Assembly: GCF_006228125.1 (NCBI RefSeq)
Contig: NZ_VDFY01000088.1
Location: 1-61,585 of the forward strand
DNA: 61,585 nucleotides
Direction: 5' to 3'
From: Micromonospora orduensis
GTDB lineage: Bacteria > Actinomycetota > Actinomycetes > Mycobacteriales > Micromonosporaceae
A model generated the notes under the pieces. That model did no database searches. It was not told the DNA's origin and was given only the letters and a program-made list of their open reading frames with translations. The stretch's first letter is position 1. Each line of letters starts with the position of its first letter. A program made the position numbers and the translations under genes. Positions 33,599 through 46,518 of this stretch are shown here, piece after piece.

Positions 33599-34581
33599 GG
33601 GGTGTCTCCCGAGGGCTGGTCGTCGTTCGAGGGGGCGGAAGCGGTGCTGGCGGGGACCTCGACCACGACGGTCTGCACGCGCTTGTCGTGCAGCGCCTGA
33701 CGCAGCGGGTGGTCGAAGAGGGGGGAGAGGGCGTCGACCAGTTGCAGCACCAGGCCGAGGCCGGCGCAGTACCAGAGCAGGGTGGGCAGACCCATCGTGG
33801 TCCACCGGCCGAACGCCCGGGCGAAGCCCAGCGGCTGGTCGGCGGCGAGCGGCACGGCACGGATCCGCATCACCCGCTTGCCGAAGGTCTGCCCGTGGGA
33901 CGCCATGGCGGGCACCTCGTACGCCAGCCAGAGCGCCGTGGCGATCAGCAGGATCACCACTTGGAGCAGCCCGGCCTGCTCGCCGATCTGCGGCAGGTTG
34001 TCGGTGGAGGTGTCGCCGGCGAACGCCCGCCGGAACACCTCCCGCCAGTACGGCAGCATCTCATCGATCAGCCGCCAGACGAACCAGCCGTTGACCAGGG
34101 CGTTCAGGGCGAAGACGACTGTGAAGTCGATCAGCCGGGCGGCGAACCGGCGGCCGTAGCCGGCCAGTCTCAGCCCGTGCGGGCGGGGCTCGGGCGGCCG
34201 GCCGGGCCAGCCCGGTGGCACGCCCTGCGGCGTCCAGCCGGGCGGACCGGCCTGCGGCGACCAGCCGGGCGGAGCGCCCTGCGGCGACCAACCCGGGCCC
34301 GGCCCCGGCTGGGGACCGTGCGGCGACGGGGTGTCGTGCCCTGGCTGGGTGCCGTGACCCGGCGCGGGGCCTGACCCGGTGTGCGGCGGCCAGCCCGGGG
34401 CGGTCGCCGGCGCGTCGAGGGCCGCCGGAGTGACCGGGACCGGTGGCGGCTCGGGCGGTGGCGGCCCGTCCGGTGGGGTGGCGTCGACAGGGATGGGCGC
34501 GCCGAGCCAACCCTCGCCGTCCCAGTACCGTCGGGTCTCAGGGTCGGCGGGGTCGACGTACCAACCCGGTTCCACACTCAC
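33595..34581 (-). CDS. RDD-domain membrane protein with long Pro/Gly-rich N-terminus
   Basis: The 328 residues start with a WW-like/SHOCT-associated motif (EPGWYVDPADPETRRYWDGEGW). About 100 residues of Pro/Gly-rich repeats then contain the period PPGWSPQ/PPGWTPQ. The C-terminal RDD domain has three hydrophobic helices, starting at RFAARLIDFTVVFALNALV with the Arg-Asp pair that names the family. RDD proteins are poorly understood; some act as Na+/H+ antiporters. GTG 34581 overlaps the stop of the upstream RDD gene. Transcription probably comes from hpd. Confidence 0.82.
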   Translation of the reverse strand: MSVEPGWYVDPADPETRRYWDGEGWLGAPIPVDATPPDGPPPPEPPPVPVTPAALDAPATAPGWPPHTGSGPAPGHGTQPGHDTPSPHGPQPGPGPGWSPQGAPPGWSPQAGPPGWTPQGVPPGWPGRPPEPRPHGLRLAGYGRRFAARLIDFTVVFALNALVNGWFVWRLIDEMLPYWREVFRRAFAGDTSTDNLPQIGEQAGLLQVVILLIATALWLAYEVPAMASHGQTFGKRVMRIRAVPLAADQPLGFARAFGRWTTMGLPTLLWYCAGLGLVLQLVDALSPLFDHPLRQALHDKRVQTVVVEVPASTASAPSNDDQPSGDTP

Positions 34582-35273
34582 GAAGCCACCTTAACGACGA
34601 CCGTCCCGGCGAACTTGTCGTGGAGGCACTGCTGCCAGGGCTTGTCCCAGAGCTGCCACAACCCGTCGGCGTAGCTCGCGCCCGGCACCAGTGAGCACGC
34701 CAGGTGCTGCACGAGCCACCGCCGGCCGGCCATCCGCCGGTCGAGAGTGCCGCTCGGGTCCAGCGGCACCACCCGCAGCTTCATGAGCTTCTTGCCCAGC
34801 GTCTGACCGCCGCGCTTGAGGTACTCCACGTGATACAGCCAGTAGAGCCCGAGCAGCACCACGAACAGGCCGGCCTGGAACAGCAGCAGCGGCAGGAAGA
34901 AGGTGGCGAAGAAGGTGCCAGGGTCGGGCTCCACGAGAGTGCCGTCCGCGTTGGTCCGCGTCATCTCGGAGAACATCCGCCACCAGAGGACCAGGAAGAC
35001 CGGCATGAACAGCACCATCACGACGACACTGGCCAGCGCCGTGTCGATCAACCAGGCAAGCAGTCGGTCACCGAAGCTGGCCAGTGGCTGCCCGGCCGGG
35101 CTCAACGCCGGCGGCGGTGGGGCGTACCGCGGCGGCACGGCGTACCCGGGTGGGGCGTACTGCGGCGGCACGGCGTACCCCTGGGGGTGTGGTCCGGGTG
35201 GCGGCGTGAAGCCGCCGGCGGCGGGCTGAGGCCCACCGGCCGGCGGCGTCGGGTACGACGGAGGCTGCGTCAC
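34578..35273 (-). CDS. RDD-domain membrane protein
   Basis: A 231-residue protein: a Pro/Tyr/Gly-rich cytoplasmic N-terminus (repeats of YAVPPQYAPPG, residues ~25-60) and an RDD domain with helices at ~75-95 (LLAWLIDTALASVVVMVLFM) and ~120-145, then GQTLGKKLMKLRVV, a hallmark of the family. It begins with GTG 35273, 11 bp after the hpd stop, and overlaps the next RDD gene by 4 nt. The two RDD proteins share domain order and likely arose by duplication. Confidence 0.82.
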   Translation of the reverse strand: MTQPPSYPTPPAGGPQPAAGGFTPPPGPHPQGYAVPPQYAPPGYAVPPRYAPPPPALSPAGQPLASFGDRLLAWLIDTALASVVVMVLFMPVFLVLWWRMFSEMTRTNADGTLVEPDPGTFFATFFLPLLLFQAGLFVVLLGLYWLYHVEYLKRGGQTLGKKLMKLRVVPLDPSGTLDRRMAGRRWLVQHLACSLVPGASYADGLWQLWDKPWQQCLHDKFAGTVVVKVAS

Positions 35274-35284
35274 GCCCGCAAGTG

Positions 35285-36589
<1,305 letters not shown>

Positions 36590-36606
36590 TCAGGTTGCGC
36601 ATTCAG

Positions 36607-36612
36607 TATGGT
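36607..36612 (+). promoter_or_regulatory. -10 element for leaderless lrp-type gene
   Basis: TATGGT ends 8 bp before ATG 36621, with no Shine-Dalgarno sequence. Confidence 0.45.
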
Positions 36613-36620
36613 CTGAACCC

Positions 36621-37127
36621 ATGAAGGGTGAGCAGGCTGTACAGCTCGACGCGCTCGACGTTCGCTTGATCGAACTGCTCGCCGAGGAGCCACGGATCGG
36701 GGTGCTGGAGTGCTCCCGGCGGCTCGGCGTGGCCCGGGGCACCGTGCAGGCCCGCCTCGACAAGCTGGTCGACAGGGGTGTCATCGGCGGCTTCGGCCCG
36801 GAGATCGCACCGGCCGCGATCGGGTTCGGGGTGACCAGCTTCGTCACCCTGGAGATCAGCCAACGGCACGGCCACGACCCGGTCACGGCCCACCTCGCGG
36901 CCATCCCCGAGGTGCTGGAGGCGCACACCATCACCGGCTCCAGCGACCTGCTCTGCCGGATTGTCGCCCGCTCCAACACCGACCTGCAACGGGTCATCGA
37001 CCAGATCGTCTCGTCCGCCGGCATCACCCGGGCGTCGACGATCATCGCGCTGGCCGAGCAGATCCCCTACCGCACGCTTCCGCTGGTACGCAGTGCCGTA
37101 CGCGCCGAGGGGCGAAACCCCTCGTAA
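36621..37127 (+). CDS. Lrp/AsnC-family transcriptional regulator
   Basis: A 168-residue regulator. The N-terminal winged HTH (LDALDVRLIELLAEEPRIGV, with recognition region ARGTVQARLDKLVDRGVIGG) is followed by the RAM/ACT-like ligand domain (GVTSFVTLEISQ, VLEAHTITGSSDLLCRIVAR). Lrp-type proteins form octamers and respond to amino acids. Divergence from hpd with a two-turn direct repeat between them suggests control of tyrosine catabolism in response to an aromatic amino acid or keto acid. Confidence 0.92.
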   Translation: MKGEQAVQLDALDVRLIELLAEEPRIGVLECSRRLGVARGTVQARLDKLVDRGVIGGFGPEIAPAAIGFGVTSFVTLEISQRHGHDPVTAHLAAIPEVLEAHTITGSSDLLCRIVARSNTDLQRVIDQIVSSAGITRASTIIALAEQIPYRTLPLVRSAVRAEGRNPS

Positions 37128-37193
37128 CACCTGCGCGCCCAGAAAGCGCGGCGACACGGCGGCGCGGGCGTACGGAAGATCCGTGATCGTGGC

Positions 37194-37199
37194 TACGGT
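37194..37199 (+). promoter_or_regulatory. -10 element for the second propeller gene
   Basis: TACGGT ends 7 bp before GTG 37207. This supports that start over the upstream in-frame GTG codons at 37183 and 37198. Confidence 0.4.
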
Positions 37200-37206
37200 G
37201 TGCGGT

Positions 37207-38643
37207 GTGGCGAAGGGGAGCGTGCGCGGTGGGCTGCTGCTCGGCCTTGCCGTGGTCGTCGCCCTCGCCGCCACAGGTGTCTGGAATCCCTTCCCCGGCC
37301 TGTGGGACTGGGTCGACCGCAGCGATCCGATCTCCGAGCCGGACGTGGTCTGGCAGCAGCGGATCGGCGGCACCCCACGCAGCGTGACCATCGCCGGCGA
37401 CACAGTCGTGGTGGAGCAGCGCACCCGGGTCGAGGCCCGCAGCCTCGCCACCGGCACCCAGCTCTGGGAACGCAAGGCGGACTGGGCGGCGGTCGCCGGC
37501 GGTGACCGTGACCCGGTCGTCGCCGTGGGCAAGCTGCTGGTCAAGGGGTACGAGCTGCTCGACCCCACCACCGGGGCGACGCGGCGGCGCGACGACGACG
37601 CGGTGGCCGTGTGGACGTACCGCAACCTGCTGCTGGACGCCAGTTGCACGGACGCCACCGACTGCACCCTGAGCGCCTGGGACCCGCGCGGCACCGCCCC
37701 CCTGTGGACGGCGTTCCTGCCCGGGGTGCACAGCGGCCTGCTCGCCGACAACCCGGGGTTGCGCGGCACCCGCCGGCTCACCGCCCCCCGGGTCGACGAC
37801 GGCGTCGGCGGCCCCGAGTCGGTGCCGCCGCTGCTCGGCTTCCCCGTCGACGGTCGGGTGCACGTCGTCGACACCGCCACCGGCCGGGTCCTGCAGAACG
37901 TGGAGCCCGGCCAGGACGAGCGGCTCTCGGTGGTGGGCGGCCGGATGTTGCGGATCGCCGCCCGCTCGCAGGACGGATCCTGCTACTTCGCGATCTCCGC
38001 CCGCGACCCGGCGACCGGGCAGGAGGCCTGGCAGCGGGCCGGCGTCAACCTGCGGACCGCCGACAACGCCGGCTGCGCGCAGCGCGAGGACCCGCAGGGC
38101 GCGCGGAACGTGCTGATCGGCGTCGGCGCGGACGGCCGCGAGGCGGTCATCGACGGGTACGACGGGCGGCTGCTGTGGGTGGGCGAACCGGGCACCAGAC
38201 TTGTCGCGGTCGACGACCGGTACGCGGTGTTCCGGGCCGCCGACAAGCGCTCGGTGACGGCCCGTGAACTCGGCACCGACCGGGTTCTGTGGACCCGCAC
38301 CGCCAGCGGCAAGGCCGGCGCCGCCCTCACGCCGTACGCGGCGCTGATCGCCGACGAGAAGCCGTCCCGGTTGACGGCGCGGGACCCGCGTACCGGGCGG
38401 GAGTTGGCCGTCGTACGGACCTCGGCGAACGCCCTCGCGGTCGGGCCACAAGGCATGATCATCGGGGAGGGGCGGGAGATCGGCTACATCCGCTTCGGCA
38501 CCTCCGCGGGCACCCCCGGCCGGCCCGGCGACGGCGGTGTCCCGCGCCCCGGCGGCACCGGCCCCGCCGGACCGGACGGCGGCGACAACTGCGGACCCAA
38601 ACGGGAACTCTGCCCCGACCCGGGCGGCGGCAAGGACGGCTGA
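37207..38643 (+). CDS. Membrane-anchored PQQ-like beta-propeller protein
   Basis: The 478 residues begin with a signal-anchor (residues ~8-24, [17 protein letters not shown]) and continue as a beta-propeller with repeated blades: [53 protein letters not shown] and [17 protein letters not shown]. The C-terminus is a Gly/Pro-rich tail with two Cys ([15 protein letters not shown]). No PQQ-coordination set is clear. GTG 37183, which has GGAAGAT upstream, is an alternative start that adds 8 residues. Confidence 0.78.
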   Translation: MAKGSVRGGLLLGLAVVVALAATGVWNPFPGLWDWVDRSDPISEPDVVWQQRIGGTPRSVTIAGDTVVVEQRTRVEARSLATGTQLWERKADWAAVAGGDRDPVVAVGKLLVKGYELLDPTTGATRRRDDDAVAVWTYRNLLLDASCTDATDCTLSAWDPRGTAPLWTAFLPGVHSGLLADNPGLRGTRRLTAPRVDDGVGGPESVPPLLGFPVDGRVHVVDTATGRVLQNVEPGQDERLSVVGGRMLRIAARSQDGSCYFAISARDPATGQEAWQRAGVNLRTADNAGCAQREDPQGARNVLIGVGADGREAVIDGYDGRLLWVGEPGTRLVAVDDRYAVFRAADKRSVTARELGTDRVLWTRTASGKAGAALTPYAALIADEKPSRLTARDPRTGRELAVVRTSANALAVGPQGMIIGEGREIGYIRFGTSAGTPGRPGDGGVPRPGGTGPAGPDGGDNCGPKRELCPDPGGGKDG

Positions 38644-38699
38644 TGAGAGCGGCGTCCCAGACGCAGCCCGGCGGGTGGGAATGATCGACCGGTCTGCCC

Positions 38700-38705
38700 T
38701 AGGCT
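38700..38705 (+). promoter_or_regulatory. -10 element for leaderless fumarase gene
   Basis: TAGGCT ends 8 bp before ATG 38714, with no Shine-Dalgarno sequence. Confidence 0.5.
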
Positions 38706-38713
38706 TGCCGCTC

Positions 38714-40381
<1,668 letters not shown>

Positions 40382-40398
40382 CCCGACGCGTACGGCGA

Positions 40399-40431
40399 AA
40401 GGGGCACCGGGCACATCGCCCGACGCCCCTT
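40399..40431 (+). terminator. Terminator after the class I fumarase gene
   Basis: AAGGGGC (40399-40405) pairs with GCCCCTT (40425-40431), and the inner GGGC pairs with GCCC, leaving a symmetric internal loop. It starts 18 bp after the stop. Confidence 0.65.
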
Positions 40432-40456
40432 CTGTCGCCCGTGCTGAACCGACATC

Positions 40457-40492
40457 GGTGCGCCCGCCCCGCTGGGGTGGGGCGGGCGCACC
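40457..40492. terminator. Second hairpin, 14-bp perfect stem
   Basis: GGTGCGCCCGCCCC (40457-40470) pairs perfectly with GGGGCGGGCGCACC (40479-40492) around an 8-nt loop. It adds a second stop before the regulator gene; 40493-40641 otherwise shows no feature beyond the ribosome-binding site. Confidence 0.6.
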
Positions 40493-40641
40493 GCCCCCGT
40501 CGGATGCCGTCACCGACAACCCGGAGCGAGTCTGCTGCGCACCGCTGTCGATCCGCTCTCAGATCACTCTCGCCTGACTGCGCCGATCTGTGATCGCCGG
40601 ACTACTCTGCTGAAAGTTGCACCACTGATGCGGGGGAGTAG

Positions 40642-43620
40642 ATGCGGTTCGGGATCCTGGGGCCTCTGCGGGTGGGCGGTGGCGAGTCCACTGTCACCGC
40701 CGGCCGCGACCGGATCGTGCTCGCCATGCTGCTGCTGCGCCCCGGTCGGCTGGTGCCCGTCGAGGAGCTGGTCGACGCGGTGTGGGAGGAGCACCCGCCG
40801 GCCACCGCCCGGGCCCAGTTGCAGACCTGCGTGTCGCGGTTGCGCCGCAGGTTCACCGAGCTGGGGCTCACCCCGGAAACCATCATCACCGACCCGGTCG
40901 GCTACGGCATCCGTACCGCCCCGAGCGACCTGGACGCCGAGGTCTTCGCCCGCGCGGTGGACGCCGCCCGGGCCGCCGTCGCGGCCGGCCGGTTGGGCGA
41001 CGCGGGTGAGCGGTTCCGCGCGGCCCTGGCGCTCTGGCGCGGGCCGGCGCTCGGCGGCATCCCGAGCCGCAGCGTCCGCCGGCGCGCCCAGGCACTCGAC
41101 GAGCAGCGCCTCACCGTGCTGGAGGAGTGCGTCGACGTCGAGCTGCGCCTCGGGCGGGCCGCGGAGCTGATCGAGGAGCTGACCGAGAGCGTCGACCGGC
41201 ATCCGCTGCGGGAACGCCTGCGGGGTCAACTGATGCTGGCACTGTCCTCGGTCGGTCGGCAGGCCGACGCGCTCGCGGTCTACCGGGAGGGCCGCCGCTC
41301 CTACGCCGACGAGTTGGGTATCGAACCGGGCGCCGAGTTGCAGAAGCTGCATCAGCGCGTACTCGCCGGCGACCTGGCACTGGCCGGACGGGAAACCCGG
41401 TCGGTCGCGCCGGTCCGTTCCCTGCCCCGGGCGATCGGCGATTTCACCGGTCGGCAGGAGACGCTGGCCCGCCTCATGAAGGAGGTGCAGGACGGCGCGC
41501 GGATCCAACTGGTCGACGGCATGGCCGGCAGCGGCAAGACCGCCCTCGCCGTGCACGTCGCCACCGCCCTCGCCGACGACTACCCCGACGCGCAGCTCTT
41601 CATCGACCTGCACGGGCACAGCGAGCGCACCCCGTTGACGCCGGCCGCGGCGGTGGCCACGCTGCTGCGGCAGCTCGGTGTGCCCGCCGAGCAGGTGCCC
41701 ACGAACCCGGAAGACCGGTTGGCGCTCTGGCGCACCGAATTGGCCGGTCGGCGAGCCCTTGTGGTGTTGGACAACGCGGCCACCGCCGACCAGGTGACAC
41801 CGCTTCTGCCCAACGGTTCGCAGTGCCTGATCCTGATCACCAGCCGTCGCCGGCTGGTCGGGGTGGACGAGGGACGCCCGTCGTCGCTGCCCGTGCTCGA
41901 CACCGACGAGGCGGTCGAGCTGCTCGGGCGGGTGGCCGGCGTGGACCGGGTGGCGGCGGAGCCGGAGGCGGCCACCGAGGTCGTCCGGCGCTGCGGCCAC
42001 CTGCCTCTGGCGATCCGGCTGGCCGGCGCCCGGCTGGCGCACCGGCCTCGGTGGCGCATCGCCGACCTGGCGGAGCGGCTGATCTCCCGTCGTGATCCGT
42101 TGGCCGAGTTCGAGGCGGGCGAGCGGTCCGTCGGCCGCGCGTTCGCCCTGTCGTACGCCCAGGTGTCGCCGGCCGCGCAGCGCGCGTTCCGGCTGCTGGG
42201 CCTGCACCCGGGGGTACGGTTCGACAGGGCGGTCGCCGCGGCTCTCACCGAGCAGCCGCTTCCCGAGGCGCAGGACCTGCTGGACGAGCTGGTCGATGCG
42301 AACCTGGTGGAGGAGACGGTGCCGGGCCGGTACCGGCTGCACGACCTGGTCCGGGAGTACGCGCGTTCGCTCGTCGCCGAGCCGGAGCGGGCGGTGGAGC
42401 GGCGGGTCGGCATCGAGCGTCTGCTCGACCATCACCTACACGTGGCCGCCGTGATCGCCCGTCGGAGGGAACTCTCCTCCGGCTACACCCTGGCGCTGCT
42501 GCCCGAGCCCGCACGTCCGGAGCTGGTCCTGCCCGTCGCCGAACAGGGTGGCGTGTGGTTCGACGAGAACCTGACCGCGCTGACGGCCCTGGTCCGCCTC
42601 GCGGACGAGGAGGGTTTTCTCCAGCACTGCTGGCATCTGGCGCGCGCCTGCTGGCACGCCCAGTTCGATGGCGGGCACCTGGACGAGCTGATCGAGACGC
42701 ACACGATCGCGCTGAGCGCCGCCGAGGCGCTGGGTGACAAGACGGCGGTCGGTACGACCCTCAACTACCTCGCCTCGGCCCACTACCGGCTCGGTCGGTT
42801 CGCCGAGTCGACCCGCCTCATGGAGAAGTCGGTAGGCCTGTACCGCCAGCTCGGGCTGTGGAAGGAGGTGCGCAACAGCCTGGGGAACCTGGGTACGTCG
42901 TACGCGGCGAACGGCGACTACCGCAGAGGCATCGAGTGCTACAACGCCGGAGTGACCCTCGCGCGGCAGATGCGGGAGCGCGTGCCACTCGCGAACGGGC
43001 TCAACAACCTGGCGATCGCCCTGCTTCTCTGCGGCCGGTACGACGAGGCGCTCCACACGTGTCGACGGCACCTGGCGCTGGCCCGGGAGATCGGCGATCC
43101 GCGACAGCTCGGCAACGCCGTGGGTCACCTGGGGATGATCCGGCACCGGATGGGTGCGGCGGGGCCGGCACGTCGACTGCTGCGGGCGGCTCTGCGCCTC
43201 AAGCGGCAGGCCGGTGCCCGGTTCGGTGAGGGTGAGGTGCTCAACGAGATCGGGGCCATGGACCGGGAGGCCGGGCACCCGGAACGGGCCGCCGACCTGC
43301 ACCGCGCGGCCCTCGCCGCGATGACCGAGGTGGGGGACCGCATCGGCCAGTGCGCCTCGCGCAATCTGCTGGCCCGGGCGATCCTGGATCAGGGCGACAC
43401 GGCCAGCGCGCTCGACCTGCATCGCCGGGTGCTCGCCGACGCCTCGCAACTGGGTGCCCGCTACGAGCAGGCCCGGGCGCTGGAGGGCATCGCACGCTGC
43501 CTGCGGGGCAGCGACCCGGTTGCGGCGCGTGCGGACCTGAACCGGGCGCTGGGTTTGTACCGGCAGGTCGAGTCGCCGGAGCGGCACGAGGTGGAACGGC
43601 TGCTGGCCGAGTTGGGCTGA
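40642..43620 (+). CDS. AfsR/SARP-type regulator with NB-ARC and TPR domains
   Basis: The 992-residue protein has three parts. The first is an N-terminal SARP module: an OmpR-like winged helix ([13 protein letters not shown].., residues 1-95) plus the bacterial transcriptional activation domain (~100-245). The second is an NB-ARC/STAND NTPase, with Walker A GMAGSGKT at Gly293-Thr300, ALVVLDNA as Walker B, ILITSRRR sensor and [13 protein letters not shown] as the GLPLA-like motif. The third is a C-terminal array of TPR repeats (~680-985). Such proteins switch antibiotic or developmental genes in streptomycetes after NTP-dependent activation. GGGGGAG precedes ATG 40642. Its target is unknown; it sits between two fumarase genes, not in a biosynthetic cluster. 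Confidence 0.93.
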   Translation: MRFGILGPLRVGGGESTVTAGRDRIVLAMLLLRPGRLVPVEELVDAVWEEHPPATARAQLQTCVSRLRRRFTELGLTPETIITDPVGYGIRTAPSDLDAEVFARAVDAARAAVAAGRLGDAGERFRAALALWRGPALGGIPSRSVRRRAQALDEQRLTVLEECVDVELRLGRAAELIEELTESVDRHPLRERLRGQLMLALSSVGRQADALAVYREGRRSYADELGIEPGAELQKLHQRVLAGDLALAGRETRSVAPVRSLPRAIGDFTGRQETLARLMKEVQDGARIQLVDGMAGSGKTALAVHVATALADDYPDAQLFIDLHGHSERTPLTPAAAVATLLRQLGVPAEQVPTNPEDRLALWRTELAGRRALVVLDNAATADQVTPLLPNGSQCLILITSRRRLVGVDEGRPSSLPVLDTDEAVELLGRVAGVDRVAAEPEAATEVVRRCGHLPLAIRLAGARLAHRPRWRIADLAERLISRRDPLAEFEAGERSVGRAFALSYAQVSPAAQRAFRLLGLHPGVRFDRAVAAALTEQPLPEAQDLLDELVDANLVEETVPGRYRLHDLVREYARSLVAEPERAVERRVGIERLLDHHLHVAAVIARRRELSSGYTLALLPEPARPELVLPVAEQGGVWFDENLTALTALVRLADEEGFLQHCWHLARACWHAQFDGGHLDELIETHTIALSAAEALGDKTAVGTTLNYLASAHYRLGRFAESTRLMEKSVGLYRQLGLWKEVRNSLGNLGTSYAANGDYRRGIECYNAGVTLARQMRERVPLANGLNNLAIALLLCGRYDEALHTCRRHLALAREIGDPRQLGNAVGHLGMIRHRMGAAGPARRLLRAALRLKRQAGARFGEGEVLNEIGAMDREAGHPERAADLHRAALAAMTEVGDRIGQCASRNLLARAILDQGDTASALDLHRRVLADASQLGARYEQARALEGIARCLRGSDPVAARADLNRALGLYRQVESPERHEVERLLAELG

Positions 43621-43664
43621 CGGATCATCTGCGAGTCGGCCACGGGCGCGGCAGGATGGTACGC

Positions 43665-45065
43665 GTGACGACTCCAGAGGCGACCGGATACCGGATCGAA
43701 CGCGACTCGATGGGCGAGGTGGAGGTGCCCGCCGAGGCGCTGTGGCGGGCGCAGACCCAGCGTGCGGTGCAGAACTTCCCGATCTCCGGGCGGGGCATCG
43801 AGCCGGCCCAGATCAAGGCCCTCGCGCAGATCAAGGGCGCGGCGGCCGAGGTCAACGGCGAGCTGGGCGTGATCGACGCCAACGTGGCCGCCGCCATCAC
43901 GGCCGCCGCCGCGCACGTGGCCGACGGCGGTTACGACGACCAGTTCCCGGTGGACGTGTTCCAGACCGGCTCGGGCACCTCCTCGAACATGAACACCAAC
44001 GAGGTGATCGCCACGCTGGCGAGCCGTGAGCTGGGCGCGCCTGTGCACCCCAACGATCACGTCAACGCATCCCAGTCGAGCAACGACGTGTTCCCGTCGT
44101 CGATCCACCTGGCCGCCACGCAGTTCATCGTGGAGGATCTGCTGCCGTCGCTGAACCACCTCGCCGCCGCGTTGGAGGCGAAGGCGGCCGAGTTCGAGAC
44201 GGTGGTGAAGGCGGGGCGTACCCACCTGATGGACGCCACCCCTGTCACGTTGGGGCAGGAGTTCGGTGGGTACGCGGCCCAGGTCCGTTACGGCGTGGAG
44301 CGGCTGGAGGGCTCGCTGCCCCGGCTGGCGGAGCTGCCGCTGGGTGGCACCGCCGTGGGCACCGGGATCAACACCCCGCTCGGTTTCGCCGCCGCCGTCA
44401 TCGGCAAGCTGCGCGAGTCGACCGGCCTGCCGCTGTCCGAGGCACGTAACCACTTCGAGGCGCAGGGGGCCCGGGACGCGCTGGTGGAGACGTCGGGGCA
44501 GTTGCGGACCGTGGCGGTCGGCCTCTACAAGGTCGCCAACGACATCCGCTGGATGGGCTCCGGCCCTCGCGCCGGCCTGCGTGAGCTGCGCATCCCCGAT
44601 CTCCAGCCCGGCTCGTCGATCATGCCGGGCAAGGTCAACCCGGTGGTCGCCGAGGCGATGCGGCAGGTGTGCGCCCAGGTGATCGGCAACGACGCGACAG
44701 TCGCTTTCGCCGGCTCCCAGGGCGACTTCGAGCTGAACGTGATGCTCCCGGTGATGGGCCGCAACCTGCTGGAGTCGATCCGGCTGCTGGCCGCCGTGAG
44801 CCGGCTGTTCGCCGACCGCCTGGTGGCCGGCCTGGTCGCGGACGCCGAGGTCTGCCTGGCGTACGCGGAGGGATCGCCGTCGATCGTCACTCCGCTGAAT
44901 CGCTACCTCGGGTACGACGAGGCCGCCTCGATCGCCAAGGAGGCGCTCGCCAAGCAGACCTCCATCCGCGAGGTGGTGATCTCCCGGGGGCATGTCGACT
45001 CCGGCAAACTCACCGAAACCCAGCTGGACGAGACCCTGGACCTACTCCGCATGACCCACCCCTGA
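43665..45065 (+). CDS. fumC: Class II fumarate hydratase
   Basis: FumC is the metal-free homotetrameric fumarase of the aspartase/fumarase superfamily. The 466-residue product has the motifs [51 protein letters not shown] and the signature [12 protein letters not shown] with the catalytic Ser loop. GTG 43665 is chosen, with AGGA 8 bp upstream; ATG 43656 in frame would add three residues and has no spaced ribosome-binding site. It follows the SARP regulator by 44 bp. Its 3' end overlaps the convergent small Cys-rich gene by 24 bp. Confidence 0.95.
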   Translation: MTTPEATGYRIERDSMGEVEVPAEALWRAQTQRAVQNFPISGRGIEPAQIKALAQIKGAAAEVNGELGVIDANVAAAITAAAAHVADGGYDDQFPVDVFQTGSGTSSNMNTNEVIATLASRELGAPVHPNDHVNASQSSNDVFPSSIHLAATQFIVEDLLPSLNHLAAALEAKAAEFETVVKAGRTHLMDATPVTLGQEFGGYAAQVRYGVERLEGSLPRLAELPLGGTAVGTGINTPLGFAAAVIGKLRESTGLPLSEARNHFEAQGARDALVETSGQLRTVAVGLYKVANDIRWMGSGPRAGLRELRIPDLQPGSSIMPGKVNPVVAEAMRQVCAQVIGNDATVAFAGSQGDFELNVMLPVMGRNLLESIRLLAAVSRLFADRLVAGLVADAEVCLAYAEGSPSIVTPLNRYLGYDEAASIAKEALAKQTSIREVVISRGHVDSGKLTETQLDETLDLLRMTHP

Positions 45066-45356
45066 GGCCTGGCCGCCGCGCGGTGCCGCCCAGCCGAGGA
45101 ACCGGGTGAAGAGCGTTGCCGGGTCCGGCCCGTCGTGCGGGTTGAGCCGGTACAGGTCGGCAGCCGCGTCGTGCAGGACGGCGCAGAGGTAGATGCTCAA
45201 CGCGATCCGGTCGTGGGCGTACTCCTGGCGGAGGGTGAGCCGGGCGACCGGGCACGGCCAGGGCGCGGCGCAGACCCGGCAGAGCCAGAGCGGGCGCAGC
45301 GGCAGGTGCGGTCGGCGGGGCGTCGTCGCGCGGTCGTCCGGGGTGGTCCGGGGCAT
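45042..45356 (-). CDS. Small conserved protein with CxxC-x5-C motif
   Basis: The 104-residue protein begins [12 protein letters not shown] and contains [17 protein letters not shown], a Cys-x2-Cys-x5-Cys arrangement that could bind a metal. An alpha-helical part follows ([43 protein letters not shown], residues ~50-92). I recall similar short proteins in Micromonosporaceae genomes annotated loosely as flavin reductases, a name the sequence does not support. They often lie beside XRE/DUF397 pairs, as here. ATG 45356 is preceded by AGGAAGG. The role is unknown. Confidence 0.72.
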   Translation of the reverse strand: MPRTTPDDRATTPRRPHLPLRPLWLCRVCAAPWPCPVARLTLRQEYAHDRIALSIYLCAVLHDAAADLYRLNPHDGPDPATLFTRFLGWAAPRGGQASGVGHAE

Positions 45357-45702
45357 GCTGCGGCCTTCCTTTGGAGCTGAATCGTTTGTGGCATCACCCC
45401 CGCTCGCTCTGGCGTCCGCGCCGTGCCGCGCCTTGCCGTGCCGTGCCTTGATCGTGTTCGATCCTGGATGTAGTGGCCTTCGCACGCCAGGACCCCACTA
45501 CTTCCATGATCGAGCACGATCTTGCGCAGTTGGTCGGCTTCGCCCAGGGGACGGGGAGCGGTGCCGCGCTTCACAGTCTGGTGATCGGACGACTACGGTC
45601 GGAAGGGTTCGGCCGGCCTGTCGGGGCTGCTCTGTTCCGGGACCGCACCGCCGCTGGCGACCGGCTGGAGTTGATCGTCGGCAGGGTGGAGGGTGGCTGG
45701 GC
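45357..45702. other. Intergenic region between the small Cys protein and the XRE remnant
   Basis: A divergent upstream region of 346 bp. It contains a family A hairpin element (45450-45524) and otherwise no recognised gene. The ribosome-binding site GGAGGG of the XRE remnant is near its end. Confidence 0.5.
45450..45524. repeat. Dispersed hairpin element, family A, copy 2
   Basis: Arms 45450-45476 and 45495-45521 pair at 24 of 27 positions. The left arm contains ATCCTGGATGTAGTGG, identical to the copy at 11267. The right side ends ATCGAGCACGATCTTG, identical to the sequence after the copy at 11301. Confidence 0.75.
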
Positions 45703-46261
45703 ATGGCCGATGGGCAGATGACGGCGGCGGCGTTCCTGATCGCGGAGCTGCGCCGGGCGCGGGCCCGGCGCGGTTGGAGTCAGGACGAGCTGGCCAAGGC
45801 GGTCAACTACTCGGCGTCGATGGTCAGCGCCGTCGAGTTGGGCCAGCAGCCGCCCACGGCCAAGTACCTGGAACGTCAGGAGGTGCTGCACAGCGAGCGG
45901 GCGCCGCAGATCGTGGCGGTGCTGGACGAGGCCGTGCTGCGGCGTCGGGTGGGCGGGCGGAAGGTGATGCGCGACCAGACGCTGCACCTTGGGCATCGCC
46001 ACCGGGCACCCCCGGGTCTGGTTGCACGTGGTGCCGCGATCCGCCGAGGAGTATCCGGGGCTCGGTGGGCAGTTCGCGCTCGCCGCCCTGCCCGACGGCA
46101 CCGAGGTGGCCTACCTGGAGGGTCAGGTCCGCGGCCAGGAGCTGGACCAGCCGAGGGATCTGTTGCGGTTGCAGCGGGTCTGGGAGGCTACCTTGGGCGA
46201 AGCCCTGCCCCCGCAGGCGTCGATCGAGTTGATGAACGAGGTGGCCGAGTCGTGGAGTTGA
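45703..46261 (+). pseudogene. XRE/DUF5753 regulator, broken by deletion and frameshift
   Basis: The N-terminal HTH is intact (LIAELRRARARRGWSQDELA, NYSASMVSAVELGQQPPTAK). Directly after TAKYLE the sequence jumps to RQEVLHSERAPQIVAVLDEA, which in intact relatives lies some 70 residues later. The first half of the DUF5753 domain is therefore missing. Around 45985 the frame shifts: the rest (GIATGHPRVWLHVVPRSAEE to ELMNEVAESWS) continues in another frame and stops at 46261. Two separate lesions argue for a real pseudogene, although a base-calling error could mimic the shift. The 5' frame now runs into the DUF397 gene downstream. Confidence 0.8.
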
Positions 46262-46434
46262 CCGACGCTCGATGGCGCAAGAGCAGCCGCAGCAACCAGG
46301 ACAACTGGTGCGTCGAGGTGGCTACGAATCGCGGGGGCGTGGTCGGGGTGCGGGACAGCAAGGACCCGGACGGGCCCGTGCTCGTGGTCGACGCGTACTC
46401 CTGGCGGCTCTTCGTGGCCGCGCCCCCGCGCTGA
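46252..46434 (+). CDS. DUF397 protein, partner of the broken XRE gene
   Basis: The 60-residue product starts VELTDARWRKSSRSNQDNWC and continues VEVA..GVVGVRDSKDPDGPVL, the standard DUF397 sequence. GTG 46252 overlaps the end of the XRE remnant by 10 nt, the normal coupling of such pairs. Because the XRE remnant is frameshifted, its 5' frame is the same as this gene's. Read-through from ATG 45703 would give a 243-residue fusion ending in DUF397. Confidence 0.85.
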   Translation: MELTDARWRKSSRSNQDNWCVEVATNRGGVVGVRDSKDPDGPVLVVDAYSWRLFVAAPPR

Positions 46435-46518
46435 CGCGACCGCCTCGCCCGCCGCGGCGGTCGCGGGGTCGTGGGTAAACGGCTCGACGGGTGTTCGGGT
46501 GGGCGGGATGATCCGGTC

